Below are positions 1 to 7,692 of a stretch of 64,000 bases of DNA, one piece after another. The DNA is from Caenispirillum bisanense (GTDB taxonomy: Bacteria > Pseudomonadota > Alphaproteobacteria > Rhodospirillales > Rhodospirillaceae). Made by a program: the position numbers and the translations under genes. The stretch lies in the NCBI RefSeq assembly GCF_900230255.1, contig NZ_OCNJ01000010.1:62001-126000 (forward strand), in the 5' to 3' direction. The notes under the pieces were generated by a model. It saw nothing but the letters and a program-made list of their open reading frames with translations, searched no databases and was not told the DNA's origin. Every line of letters begins with the position of its first letter. Within the stretch, counting starts at the first letter, position 1.

Positions 1-42
1 AGGCGCCTGGCGCCTCCCCCTGTTCCGTCGAGGCGCGGCGCC

Positions 43-237
43 TCAGGCGTTCTTAACGTTGCAGGTCTTGATGCCGAACGGCAGGTAGGCCGGGCACCAG
101 CCGATGATGCCGGTGAGCAGCGGCACGGCGCCGATGTAGCCCCACCAGCCGATGACGCCCGCCAGCGCCAGGCCGATGAGGGCCAGGCCGACGACGATGC
201 GCAGGATGCGGTCGATGCCGCCGACGTTCTGAGACAT
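43..237 (-). CDS. small DUF2892-type inner-membrane protein
   Basis: A 64-residue protein that I place in the DUF2892 (YgaP-like transmembrane) family. It opens with a short polar stretch (MSQNVGGIDRILR) followed by two hydrophobic helices at about residues 14-32 and 36-52, and ends in a short Cys-containing tail (WCPAYLPFGIKTC). This is the usual shape and length of the family. The ATG at 237 is chosen over an in-frame ATG 16 codons upstream because GGAGAGGG sits just before it and because family members begin close to this point. The biochemical role of DUF2892 proteins is unknown; some are fused to rhodanese domains in other bacteria, but none is nearby here. It has no obvious operon partner in the window. 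Confidence 0.8.
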   Translation of the reverse strand: MSQNVGGIDRILRIVVGLALIGLALAGVIGWWGYIGAVPLLTGIIGWCPAYLPFGIKTCNVKNA

Positions 238-455
238 GGTATCCCTCTCCGTGCTGAAACCGTTTCGATGGTCCGAGTGAAGCACCGCCGTCGCCGGCCC
301 GTCTGTAACCTAGTCACACAGGCTTTCCGGCAGCGTGGCGACACCGCCGCCTTCCCCATTGACTTCCGCCCGTGATCCGGCCATCAATGCCGAACGTTTC
401 GCTGCACCGCAGCAGATTGTAATTTAATTTCATGTTTTTTTGGGAGGATCACAGG

Positions 456-1439
456 ATGAGCTTCACCATCGTCGAGCAGGCTCCGGCCCGCCTGAACCGC
501 AGCGAACAGGCCGTTCCGGGCTCCAACACCCGGTTCCTGGAGAAGGCCGCGGCGGGCAACGCCGACGTGGTGTTCCTCGACCTGGAGGACGCCGTCGCCC
601 CCTCCGAGAAGGAGCAGGCGCGCAAGAATATTATCCAGGCGCTGCACGACCTCGACTGGTCGGGCAAGACCGTGTCGATCCGCATCAACGGCCTCGACAC
701 CCACTACATGTACCGTGACGTGGTGGACATCCTGGAAGCCTGCGTCGACAAGGTCGACCTCATCATGATCCCGAAGGCGGGCACCGCGTCGGACATCTAC
801 GCCCTCGACATGCTGGTCACCCAGATCGAGCAGGCCAAGGGCTGGACCAAGCGCGTCGGCTTCGAGATGATCATCGAAACCGCGCTCGGCATGCAGAACG
901 TCCACGAAATCGCCGCCGCATCGAAGCGCAACGAGAGCCTGCACTTCGGCGTCGCCGACTACGCCGCCTCCACCAAGGCGCGCACCGTCAACATCGGCGG
1001 CCCGAACCCCAACTACGGCGTGCTGACCGACACGCTGGAGACCGGCAACCGCGACTTCCATTGGGGCGACATGTGGCACTACGCCATCGCCCGCATGGTG
1101 GTGGCCGCCCGCGCCAACGGCTTGCGCCCCATCGACGGCCCGTTCGGCGACTTCTCCGACGCCGAGGGCTACAAGGCCCAGGCGCGCCGCGCCGCCATCC
1201 TCGGCTGCGAGGGCAAGTGGGCCATCCACCCGAGCCAGGTGGACCTCGCCAACGACCTGTTCTCGCCGTCGGAGAAGGACGTGGCCCAGGCCCAGGCCAT
1301 CCTCGACGCCATGGAAGAGGCGCAGCGGTCCGGCAAGGGCGCGGTGACGCTCAACGGCAAGCTCATCGACATCGCCTCCATCAAGCAGGCCGAGGTGATG
1401 GTCAAGACCGCCGAGCAGATCAAGGCGCTGGGCAAGTAA
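456..1439 (+). CDS. mcl1: L-malyl-CoA / beta-methylmalyl-CoA lyase
   Basis: A 327-residue HpcH/HpaI-CitE superfamily lyase that cleaves (3S)-malyl-CoA to glyoxylate and acetyl-CoA and beta-methylmalyl-CoA to glyoxylate and propionyl-CoA, a cytoplasmic step of the ethylmalonyl-CoA pathway and C1/C2 assimilation. The N-terminus (MSFTIVEQAPARLNRSE) and many internal blocks match what I know of Rhodobacter Mcl1. Visible signatures are VVFLDLEDAV near residue 37, the metal-binding Glu in GFEMIIETALG and the Asp in FGVADYAAST. The ATG at 456 has GGGAGG eight bases upstream, while the in-frame ATG at 432 lacks a ribosome site and adds eight residues not expected in the family. It stands alone, followed by a GC hairpin. 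The lyase suggests the organism assimilates acetate-level carbon without isocitrate lyase, but other pathway genes are not in view. Confidence 0.93.
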   Translation: MSFTIVEQAPARLNRSEQAVPGSNTRFLEKAAAGNADVVFLDLEDAVAPSEKEQARKNIIQALHDLDWSGKTVSIRINGLDTHYMYRDVVDILEACVDKVDLIMIPKAGTASDIYALDMLVTQIEQAKGWTKRVGFEMIIETALGMQNVHEIAAASKRNESLHFGVADYAASTKARTVNIGGPNPNYGVLTDTLETGNRDFHWGDMWHYAIARMVVAARANGLRPIDGPFGDFSDAEGYKAQARRAAILGCEGKWAIHPSQVDLANDLFSPSEKDVAQAQAILDAMEEAQRSGKGAVTLNGKLIDIASIKQAEVMVKTAEQIKALGK

Positions 1440-1452
1440 GGACGGTCTGCGG

Positions 1453-1480
1453 GGGGCGGCGGCCGGTGGGTCGCCGCCCC
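1453..1480. terminator. GC-rich hairpin between convergent genes
   Basis: Nine-base perfect arms GGGGCGGCG (1453-1461) and CGCCGCCCC (1472-1480) enclose a ten-base loop. It lies between the stop of mcl1 and the stop of the convergent HTH gene, so it could end transcription from either side. There is no T tract, so factor-independent activity is uncertain. Confidence 0.4.
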
Positions 1481-1485
1481 GCCGC

Positions 1486-1827
1486 TCAGGCTGCCTTCAA
1501 GGTGAAGTCGACGTGGACCGCGTCGTAAGGGAAGACGATACTGCCCTCCGCCGTGCGGTCGAGCAGGCCGGCATCGAGCAAGGCATGGACGTCGGCATGC
1601 ACCGCCTTCACGTCGCGTTCCACCCGGCGGGCCGCTTCACGGATGCTCATGGCCTTCTGGCCGGCCAGCGCCTGCAGCAGTTCCCAGCGCTTCGGCGTCA
1701 GGGTCTTCCACAGGAGTTCGACGGACGCGAAGGAAATACGGGCGCCCTGCGCCTCCCCGTCGAAGGCGGCCAACGCCCGCCGCGTGACGTCGTCGCGATC
1801 GGCCAGGGAGAGGGTGACGGTCGTCAT
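1486..1827 (-). CDS. winged-HTH antitoxin/regulator of a TumE-TumA-type pair
   Basis: A 113-residue protein of the HVO_A0114/TumA-like putative DNA-binding family. The central part (about residues 38-95: [17 protein letters not shown], then SIREAARRV and [12 protein letters not shown]) reads as a MarR-like winged helix. Its ATG overlaps the stop of the upstream toxin gene by four bases (ATGA), so the two are translationally coupled with the toxin first. By analogy with TumE-TumA modules it should neutralise the upstream protein and repress the shared promoter. The C-terminal strand ([14 protein letters not shown]) is typical of this family. Function is inferred from family and gene order. Confidence 0.75.
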   Translation of the reverse strand: MTTVTLSLADRDDVTRRALAAFDGEAQGARISFASVELLWKTLTPKRWELLQALAGQKAMSIREAARRVERDVKAVHADVHALLDAGLLDRTAEGSIVFPYDAVHVDFTLKAA

Positions 1828-2111
1828 GGCTGTGGCCTCCAGGTGTCGACGTCGGTCCAGAAGTCGTCCAGCAGCTGCCGCGGGCTGCGAAAGTCGTAGG
1901 GCTCTTCTGCGTCGCCGCGGTGGCGGTGGTCGCCCTTGCCGGCCTCGTTGTCGTAACGCAGGACGCAGGTGCCGCGGACGACGTAGGCCAGCGCGTATTT
2001 GAAGCCGTGGTGGGAGCCGCGAACCGGATCCGGCACGCGCCAGATCCGCAGTTCGACGAATGCGTCCTCCGCCACCACATGGCGTTCGCGCAGCAGGAGC
2101 ACGGCCTTCAT
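1824..2111 (-). CDS. TumE-family toxin
   Basis: A 95-residue protein of the TumE (DUF6516-type) toxin family. It has the family opening with charged strands ([23 protein letters not shown]), the central hydrophobic segment [15 protein letters not shown], and the conserved patch [14 protein letters not shown] followed by PYDF and the C-terminal LLDDFWTDV. Family members are reported as toxins controlled by a downstream HTH antitoxin; the biochemical target is not evident from sequence. I start at the ATG at 2111, since a long open frame continues upstream only as an antisense shadow of accA. A strong promoter places transcription initiation almost at this ATG, so the mRNA may be essentially leaderless. 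Confidence 0.8.
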   Translation of the reverse strand: MKAVLLLRERHVVAEDAFVELRIWRVPDPVRGSHHGFKYALAYVVRGTCVLRYDNEAGKGDHRHRGDAEEPYDFRSPRQLLDDFWTDVDTWRPQP

Positions 2112-2146
2112 GTTGGAGATTTTACCAACACGCCAGGCGCGGTCAA
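2111..2146 (-). promoter_or_regulatory. promoter and operator of the TumE-TumA pair
   Basis: Read leftward there is a TTGACC -35 (2141-2146), a 16-base spacer and a TAAAAT -10 (2119-2124) that also carries an extended TG motif. A palindrome with arms TGTTGG (2111-2116) and CCAACA (2125-2130) surrounds the -10 box exactly, as expected for autorepression by an antitoxin. The predicted start of transcription lies at about 2112, right at the toxin ATG. Box positions are seen in the sequence; operator function is inferred. Confidence 0.6.
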
Positions 2147-2240
2147 CAGGCCGCGTGGGCCCCCTCAGCCGTTTTTGGGGCTTTCCCCGGGCGTCCTCTG
2201 TGCTATCCCTTGGGCCGCACACGGACGAACCCGGGACGCC

Positions 2241-3194
2241 ATGAACTTCCTCGATTTCGAAAAGCCCATCGCCGAGCTCGAAGGCAAGATCGCCGACCTG
2301 CGCCACCTGTCCGACGAAGACGGCATCAACATCGCCGACGAGGTCGCGCGCCTGCAGGCCAAGGTGGAGAAGCAGCTCAAGGCCACCTATGCCAAGCTCT
2401 CCCCCTGGCAGAAGACGCAGGTCGCCCGCCACCCCGACCGGCCGCACTGCCTCGACTACATCGCCCAGCTGGTGGAAGACTTCCAGCCGCTGGCCGGCGA
2501 CCGCACCTATGCCGAGGACGAAGCCATCGTCGGCGGCGTCGGGCGGTTCCGCGGCCGCAGCGTCATGGTCATCGGCCAGGAGAAGGGCCACGATACCGAG
2601 ACGCGGGTGAAGCACAACTTCGGCATGGCCATGCCCGACGGCTACCGCAAGGCGCGCCGTCTCATGCGCCTGGCCGACAAGTTCCGCCTGCCGGTCATCA
2701 CCCTGGTCGACACCGCCGGCGCCTATCCCGGCGTCGCCGCCGAGGAACGCGGCCAGGCCGAAGCCATCGCGCGCGCCATCGAGACCTGCCTCGACATCCG
2801 CGTGCCGCTGATCTCGTGCATCATCGGCGAAGGCGGTTCCGGCGGCGCCATTGCGTTGGCGACCGGCAACGTGGTGCTGATGCTGGAGCACTCCATCTAT
2901 TCGGTCATCAGCCCGGAAGGCTGCGCCGGCATCCTGTGGCGCTCCGGCGAGCAGGCGCAGGCGGCGGCGGAGGCTCTCAAGCTGACGGCGCAGGACCTGC
3001 TGCGCCTCGGCGTCATCGACGAGATCGTTGCCGAGCCGCTCGGCGGCGCCCACCGCGCCCGCAAGAACGCCATCGAGGCGGTCGGCGACACCATCGACCG
3101 CCACCTCTCGGGCCTCATCACCACCGAGGGCGGCGTGCTGCGCGCCAAGCGCCGCGACAAGTTCCTGGAAATGGGCCGCCACGGGCTGGAATAA
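2241..3194 (+). CDS. accA: acetyl-CoA carboxylase carboxyltransferase subunit alpha
   Basis: A 317-residue AccA, close to the usual length. With AccD it transfers the carboxyl group from carboxybiotin to acetyl-CoA, giving malonyl-CoA for fatty-acid synthesis in the cytoplasm. The N-terminus [17 protein letters not shown] is the typical helical start. Later landmarks are [17 protein letters not shown], the YRKARRLM helix, the acyl-CoA pocket [18 protein letters not shown] and the oxyanion segment GEGGSGGA followed by [11 protein letters not shown]. The ATG at 2241 is the only start giving the family N-terminus, although its ribosome site is weak. It is divergent from the toxin-antitoxin pair and followed by a clear terminator. 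Confidence 0.96.
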   Translation: MNFLDFEKPIAELEGKIADLRHLSDEDGINIADEVARLQAKVEKQLKATYAKLSPWQKTQVARHPDRPHCLDYIAQLVEDFQPLAGDRTYAEDEAIVGGVGRFRGRSVMVIGQEKGHDTETRVKHNFGMAMPDGYRKARRLMRLADKFRLPVITLVDTAGAYPGVAAEERGQAEAIARAIETCLDIRVPLISCIIGEGGSGGAIALATGNVVLMLEHSIYSVISPEGCAGILWRSGEQAQAAAEALKLTAQDLLRLGVIDEIVAEPLGGAHRARKNAIEAVGDTIDRHLSGLITTEGGVLRAKRRDKFLEMGRHGLE

Positions 3195-3201
3195 GGGGAA
3201 G

Positions 3202-3236
3202 GGGCGGTGGACCAATCCTCCGCCCTATTCTTCTTT
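3202..3236 (+). terminator. rho-independent terminator of accA
   Basis: Arms GGGCGG (3202-3207) and CCGCCC (3220-3225), with inner GGA/TCC pairing around the loop CCAA, are followed directly by TATTCTTCTTTT. It begins eight bases after the accA stop and is the clearest intrinsic terminator in the window. Beyond it, 3237-3468 holds no gene that I can support. Confidence 0.85.
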
Positions 3237-3468
3237 TGCTCAGCCATGACGCTTGCTCAGTTGCCCGGCCGCGTTGGATCGTGCCGGACCGCCGGGCGTG
3301 CCGGTCATGTTCTGGCTGACTTTAACGTCCGCGAGTGCTTGCGTATCGCCCAGGGGACTAGAGGTTCAGGCTAATTTGACAGCTGAGACCTCTCGGGTTC
3401 CAGTGCCGGCTGGAAGACCAGACATCACTACAGAGACTTGGGCACAGATTCCTGTTGAGGCGCAAGTT

Positions 3469-3494
3469 GGGGCGGGCAATTACTCGCCCGCCCC
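3469..3494 (-). terminator. perfect GC hairpin after the 31-codon ORF
   Basis: GGGGCGGGC (3469-3477) and GCCCGCCCC (3486-3494) form a perfect nine-pair stem with an eight-base loop. It starts seven bases beyond the stop of the small leftward ORF, so a terminator for that ORF is the simplest reading. The flanks on both sides lack a T run. Confidence 0.45.
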
Positions 3495-3501
3495 GAACTG
3501 A

Positions 3502-3597
3502 CTAAGCCCGCGGCCACCGGCGAACGTGCTTCCGCACCCGCTCCCGCATTCCAAAGCGCTTACGCCAATAGGCGCGAACGTGCACGCAGGGTTCCAT
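3502..3597 (-). CDS. small basic protein, 31 residues
   Basis: A 31-codon ORF encoding MEPCVHVRAYWRKRFGMRER and then a basic tail (VRKHVRRWPRA). Support comes from an unusually good ribosome site (AGGAGG, four bases before the ATG) and a strong hairpin right after the stop. About half of the residues are Arg, Lys, His or aromatic, and the VRAY...VRKHVRR pattern is reminiscent of very short uncharacterised alphaproteobacterial proteins. It could bind nucleic acid or membrane, but nothing in the sequence proves either. The frame is open well upstream, yet the upstream part looks non-coding. A conserved-ORF search would decide whether it is real. Confidence 0.4.
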   Translation of the reverse strand: MEPCVHVRAYWRKRFGMRERVRKHVRRWPRA

Positions 3598-4116
3598 GGG
3601 GACCTCCTGTTCGGTGCAAACGCTTGCCCTACGAGTCGTGGCCTGCGATAATGCAGTGGGGATTATGCCAAGACCCACAAGACTCGTCAGTGCAAGCGCC
3701 CGGCGAGTCGCCCATACCTGTGCCCGCCCTTTGCCGACTGGACCTCGGTGAGGGGCGGGCACTGTCCGTTGTGGGGGACCGGGCTGTCTGACCCTATATC
3801 CTGCTCCACATGCTGAAGATGCCATGCGGTAGGCACCTGGTCAAGTGGATGTACCGACCCGCAACTCCTGCCGATTATCTATGCGGGTCGCCGTTCTTTT
3901 CGCCCGATTTTGCCTGGACGAACAAAAAAACTTCAATCTTTTCGGTCACTTAGCATGTCTTCTGGTCGCAGACGGGGTATGGGGCGCGAGGCCTGAGCAG
4001 GCTCGCAGTGGAGGAAATTTTGCTTTCCTAAATCCCACTCCTCTTCCTCTAATTGAATTCTTATTGTGAATGCCTTATAAAATCGCATACAGATCCCCAT
4101 AAGGAGGTTTGTCGAA
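3598..4116. other. 519-base gene-poor, lower-GC stretch
   Basis: No convincing gene, tRNA, tmRNA or RNase P RNA signature is visible on either strand. The GC content drops towards 3900-4110, unlike the neighbouring genes. The only structures noted are an inverted repeat with arms CGACCCGCA (3855-3863) and TGCGGGTCG (3882-3890) followed by CCGTTCTTTT, which could be a weak terminator or operator, and the AAGGAGG ribosome site (4101-4107) of the next gene. Confidence 0.5.
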
Positions 4117-4941
4117 ATGTCTGATGCATCAGATCATTCGGTATCAACGAAGTTGGAAAAAGAGGATGTATCGCAAGGTCGTTTTCGCTCAACGATCGAA
4201 TTTCCTTACAATGATCTTGAAACATCAATTCAGATTGCAAATATCTTGTTTAATAGGTTTGGCAGCAAAGCGAGTAGCGATCAGGTCGCAGGACAGCTTG
4301 GTCAGGTTGCTTCAAGCGGCACGTTTCGCTTGAAGCTATCTGCCGCTCGGATGTTTGGTTTGGTTGAGGTGCAGCGCGGAGAAGTCGAGCTGACGCAGCT
4401 TGGTCAGCGCATCGTAGATCCTTCAACGGAATTGGCTGCTAGGGCAGAAGCCTTTCTAAGTGTACCCCTGTACCGCGAAATCCATGAGCGGTATCAGGGG
4501 AGGCTGCTTCCTGAGGCGGGCGGGCTAGAAAACGCGATGGCTTCGCTGGGCGTATCGCCCAAGCAAAAGGACAAGGCGCGCCAGGCCTTCGAGCGGTCTG
4601 CGCTTCAAGCCGGATTTTTCGCTCACGGTAAGAACAAGCTCGTTCGTCCGCACGTGCAACACCTGAATGAGCTCAATGAGCGCACTGTTCGCGACGATGA
4701 AGAGGAGGCCACTTCAGAAAGTGATGAGCTGGTGCAGCCTGCGCCTGTCAGCTCCAAAGCCTCAGGCGGCATCGAGCAGCTTCATCCATTCGTTCAAGGA
4801 CTGCTGCAGACGCTTCCGTCACCCGAGTCGCAATGGCCCCTTGAAAAGCGGGTGAAATGGCTTCAGACGGCCGCGAATATATTCTCGCTCATTTATCCCG
4901 ATGACGGAAGCGCTTCGATCAGGGTGACGCTCGACGAGTAG
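4117..4941 (+). CDS. unknown protein, probably horizontally acquired
   Basis: A 274-residue protein that I cannot assign. Residues about 25-110 are predominantly helical with a winged-helix flavour (ETSIQIANILFNRFG, then GTFRLKLSAARMFGLVEV followed by VELTQLGQRIVDP), reminiscent of helix-turn-helix modules in phage and plasmid proteins. A charged linker (DDEEEATSESDEL) near residue 195 leads to a compact C-terminal motif (LHPFVQGLLQTLP, WPLEKRVKWLQTAANIFSLIY). There is no signal peptide and no membrane segment. AAGGAGG with nine-base spacing supports the start. Its codon use is visibly more AT-rich than that of all neighbours, and the DNA before it is likewise AT-richer. No mobility gene accompanies it. 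A regulatory or defence-related role is possible but unsupported. Confidence 0.75.
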   Translation: MSDASDHSVSTKLEKEDVSQGRFRSTIEFPYNDLETSIQIANILFNRFGSKASSDQVAGQLGQVASSGTFRLKLSAARMFGLVEVQRGEVELTQLGQRIVDPSTELAARAEAFLSVPLYREIHERYQGRLLPEAGGLENAMASLGVSPKQKDKARQAFERSALQAGFFAHGKNKLVRPHVQHLNELNERTVRDDEEEATSESDELVQPAPVSSKASGGIEQLHPFVQGLLQTLPSPESQWPLEKRVKWLQTAANIFSLIYPDDGSASIRVTLDE

Positions 4942-4958
4942 TGGCGGCCACGCCCGCG

Positions 4959-5900
4959 TCAGGCGCCGATCCGCTCCCGCCCGTGCGGTGCCCTCAGGTC
5001 CAGGGCGGGGCCCTTGGGGATGATGCCGGTCGGGTTGATGGTCGGGTGGCTGCCGTAGTAGTGCCGCTTGATGTGGTCGAAGTCGACCGTCTCCGCCACG
5101 CCCGGCACCTGGTACAGCTCGCGCAGGTAGCCCGACAGCGCCGGATGGTCGGCGATGCGGCGCAGGTTGCACTTGAAGTGGCCGACGTAGACCGCGTCGA
5201 AGCGCACCAGCGTGGTGAACAGGCGCCAGTCGGCTTCCGTCAGCCGGTCGCCGACGAGGTAGCGCTGGCGGGACAGGCGCTCTTCCACCCAGTCCAGGCT
5301 CGCGAACAGGGCGTCGAAGGCGTCTTCGTAGGCGTCCTGGGCGGTGGCGAAGCCGGCCTTGTAGACGCCGTTGTTGATGGTGTCGTAGACGCGCGCGTTG
5401 ACGGCGTCGATCTCGTCCCGCAGGTCGACCGGATAATAGTCCGGCCCGCTCGCCAGATCGCCGAAGTCGGCGTTCAGCATGCGGATGATCTCGGCGCTTT
5501 CGTTGTTGACGATGGTCTGCGCCTGCTTGTCCCACAGCACCGGCACGGTGACGCGGCCCGTGTAGTCGGGCAGGGCGGCGGTATAGACCTCGTGCAGGTA
5601 GCGCTTGCCGGTCAGCGGGTCGCCGTCGGAGCCGAACTCCCAGCCGTTCTCCAGCATCAGCGGGTCGACCACCGACACACTGATGGCGTCCGTCAGGCCC
5701 TTCAGCGCCCGGAAGATCAGGGTGCGGTGCGCCCACGGGCAGGCGAGCGAGACGAACAGGTGATACCGCCCCGCCTCCGCCGGGAAGCGGTCGCTGCCGA
5801 TGCGGTGGCGGAAGGCGCTCTCCTGGCGCTTGAAGCGGCCGCCGGTGGACTTGGTGTCGTACCAGCGGTCCTGCCATTTGCCGTCGACGAGAAGGCCCAT
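4959..5900 (-). CDS. glutathionyl-hydroquinone reductase (Xi-class GST)
   Basis: A 313-residue cytoplasmic enzyme of the YqjG/EcpB family, which uses glutathione to reduce glutathionyl-hydroquinones back to hydroquinones. The N-terminal thioredoxin-like domain carries the catalytic Cys in SLACPWAHRT near residue 54, followed by the family segments VPVLWDKQAQTIVNNESAEI and the C-terminal helical domain (YLVGDRLTEADWRLFTTLVRFD, then HFKCNLRRI). The end HYYGSHPTINPTGIIPKGP is diagnostic of the class. It is downstream of wrbA on the same strand, with a long palindrome between them, so the two may be separately or jointly transcribed. The pairing with a quinone reductase argues for a role in quinone stress. 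Confidence 0.92.
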   Translation of the reverse strand: MGLLVDGKWQDRWYDTKSTGGRFKRQESAFRHRIGSDRFPAEAGRYHLFVSLACPWAHRTLIFRALKGLTDAISVSVVDPLMLENGWEFGSDGDPLTGKRYLHEVYTAALPDYTGRVTVPVLWDKQAQTIVNNESAEIIRMLNADFGDLASGPDYYPVDLRDEIDAVNARVYDTINNGVYKAGFATAQDAYEDAFDALFASLDWVEERLSRQRYLVGDRLTEADWRLFTTLVRFDAVYVGHFKCNLRRIADHPALSGYLRELYQVPGVAETVDFDHIKRHYYGSHPTINPTGIIPKGPALDLRAPHGRERIGA

Positions 5901-5931
5901 GGTCGTGTCTCCTTGCGCGGGAGGGGAAGGC

Positions 5932-5957
5932 GCGCCCCGATGATGTCATCGGGGCGC
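5932..5957. terminator. 12-bp perfect palindrome between wrbA and the GST gene
   Basis: GCGCCCCGATGA (5932-5943) and TCATCGGGGCGC (5946-5957) pair perfectly around a two-base centre. It lies eight bases past the wrbA stop and 32 bases before the GST start. It could terminate or attenuate wrbA transcription, stabilise its mRNA 3' end, or serve as an operator. No T run follows on the minus strand. Confidence 0.45.
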
Positions 5958-5964
5958 CGGAACG

Positions 5965-6561
5965 TCACGCGGACAGCTTGGCGGCGATCTGCGCCACGTG
6001 CTTGCCCTGGAACCGGGCCTGGGCCAGTTCGCGCTCGCTCGGCTGGCGGCTGCCGTCGCCGCCGGCGATGGTGGCCGCGCCGTAGGGGCCGCCGCTCTTC
6101 ACTTCGTCGATCTTGGCGAGGTCGGGCTGCGAGTAGGGCAGGCCGACGACCACCATGCCGTGGTGGAAGAGCGTGTTGTGGAAGCTGGTGATGGTGGTCT
6201 CGTTGCCGCCGCCGGTGCCGGTGGAGACGAACACGCTGCCCACCTTGCCGATCAGCTTGCCGGCCGCCCACAGGCCGCCCGTCTGGTCGAGGAAGTTGCG
6301 CATCTGCGCGGCCATGTTGCCGAAGCGGGTCGGCGTGCCGAAGATGACGGCGTCGTAGTCGGCCAGTTCCTCGGGGCGGGCGATCTCGGCCGCCTGATCG
6401 GTCTTCACGCCCATCTTCTCGATGATGTCCTGCGGCATCAGCTCGGGCACGCGCTTGAGCGTCACCTCGGCGCCGGCCTCGCGGACGCCCTCGGCCACGG
6501 CCTGGGCCATGGTCTCCACGTGACCCCAGGTGCTGTAGTAGAGCACGAGAACCTTCGTCAT
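5965..6561 (-). CDS. wrbA: NAD(P)H:quinone oxidoreductase, WrbA type IV
   Basis: A 198-residue flavodoxin-fold protein that reduces quinones by two electrons using NAD(P)H and FMN. The FMN phosphate loop is in [16 protein letters not shown] at the N-terminus. The isoalloxazine-contacting segments are [25 protein letters not shown] in part and [12 protein letters not shown], which are typical of WrbA. The length matches the family. The ATG at 6561 starts the family N-terminus; 38 further codons upstream are open but are the untranslated leader. It is divergent from a LysR-type regulator, the classic arrangement for an inducible quinone-response gene. Confidence 0.95.
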   Translation of the reverse strand: MTKVLVLYYSTWGHVETMAQAVAEGVREAGAEVTLKRVPELMPQDIIEKMGVKTDQAAEIARPEELADYDAVIFGTPTRFGNMAAQMRNFLDQTGGLWAAGKLIGKVGSVFVSTGTGGGNETTITSFHNTLFHHGMVVVGLPYSQPDLAKIDEVKSGGPYGAATIAGGDGSRQPSERELAQARFQGKHVAQIAAKLSA

Positions 6562-6635
6562 CACTGCGTCTCCGTCCTTGTTCGGTATCGGTGTCGATGT
6601 CCCAGCAGAATAGTCGGCAAACGGCCGTGGACAAT

Positions 6636-6649
6636 TTCCCGCTGCGGAA
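6636..6649. promoter_or_regulatory. candidate LysR-type T-N11-A site
   Basis: TTCC and GGAA half-sites separated by six bases occupy 6636-6649, giving the T-N11-A spacing typical of LysR-type recognition sites. It is in the divergent region between wrbA and the LysR gene, 74 bases before wrbA and 40 before the regulator. Short dyads like this are common, so this is a proposal only. Confidence 0.3.
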
Positions 6650-6689
6650 TAAGATCGTTTCCCCTGGAGCATCAATGGAGGGCGAGGAC

Positions 6690-7610
6690 ATGGCGGGCGA
6701 TCCGCTGGAGGGATACGCGACCTTCGCCGCGGTGGTCGACTGCGGCGGCTTTTCCGCCGCGGCCCAGCGGCTGAAGGTCACCAAGTCGGCGGTCAGCAAG
6801 CAGGTGTCCCGCCTGGAGGAACGCCTGGGCGCCCGCCTGCTCAACCGCACCACCCGGCGCCTGTCGCTCACCGAGGCGGGGCAGGCCTTCCATCAGCACT
6901 GCCTGCGCATCCTGGCCGAGGCGGAGGAGGCGGAACTGGCGGTCAGCCACCTGCACGCCAGTCCGCGCGGCCTGCTGCGCGTGTCCGCCCCCATGAGCTT
7001 CGGCGTCCGCCACCTGGGGCCGGCGCTGTGTCCGTTCCTGGAGCGCTACCCCGATCTGAACCTTGAGGTTTCCTTCGACGACCGGCTGGTGGACGTGCTG
7101 GCGGAGGGCTTCGACGTGGTGGTGCGCATCTCGCGCCTGGCCGACAGCTCGCTCATCGCCCGCCGGCTGGCGCCGGTGCGGCGCGTGGTGGTGGCTAGCC
7201 CGGCCTACGTGGAGGCGCGCGGCATGCCGCAGCATCCGGCGGACCTGGCGCACCACACCGGGCTGCTCTACACCCTGCAGACGGACCTGCACACCTGGCC
7301 TCTGGTCCATGCCGATGGGACCCGAGTGGATATATCGGTCGCCGGCCGCGTCCATATGAACAACGGCGACGCCCTGCGCGAGGCCGCCGTCGCGGGCCTC
7401 GGAATCATCCTCACGCCCACCTTCATCGTCGGCGATGACTTGAAAAGCGGGCGGCTCGTGCGCGTAATGCCTGAATGGTCCGCCCCGGAAATCGCAGTCT
7501 ACGCCGTCTATCCCCCCGGAAGACATTTGTCGGCGAAAGTACGCGCCTTCGTGGATTATCTTGCCGAGTATTTCGGGCCGCAGCCGTATTGGGATTCCTG
7601 GGATCGTTGA
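6690..7610 (+). CDS. LysR-family transcriptional regulator
   Basis: A roughly 306-residue LysR regulator. The N-terminal winged helix spans residues 5-65 ([20 protein letters not shown], then [20 protein letters not shown] and [12 protein letters not shown]). The C-terminal effector domain of the AaeR/DsdC-like type follows ([49 protein letters not shown]). The ATG at 6690 has GGAGGG at good spacing; an ATG at 6675 is also possible and would add five residues. Divergent orientation to wrbA suggests it controls wrbA, perhaps with the hydroquinone reductase gene, in response to a quinone or related electrophile. The ligand is inferred from the neighbours only. Confidence 0.9.
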   Translation: MAGDPLEGYATFAAVVDCGGFSAAAQRLKVTKSAVSKQVSRLEERLGARLLNRTTRRLSLTEAGQAFHQHCLRILAEAEEAELAVSHLHASPRGLLRVSAPMSFGVRHLGPALCPFLERYPDLNLEVSFDDRLVDVLAEGFDVVVRISRLADSSLIARRLAPVRRVVVASPAYVEARGMPQHPADLAHHTGLLYTLQTDLHTWPLVHADGTRVDISVAGRVHMNNGDALREAAVAGLGIILTPTFIVGDDLKSGRLVRVMPEWSAPEIAVYAVYPPGRHLSAKVRAFVDYLAEYFGPQPYWDSWDR

Positions 7611-7692
7611 AACGATCGTCGACACGGACCCTTGGCTTCTTGTCCCGTCGTCTGGCACCATGGGTACGACTGGATAAGGGGGATCCTTCCGT

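Noticed and set aside
3195-4116. A structured RNA (RNase P RNA, 6S RNA, SRP RNA or tmRNA) in the gene-poor stretch
   Set aside because: No diagnostic core sequence of any of these RNAs was found on either strand, and the hairpins seen are isolated. A covariance-model search would be decisive.
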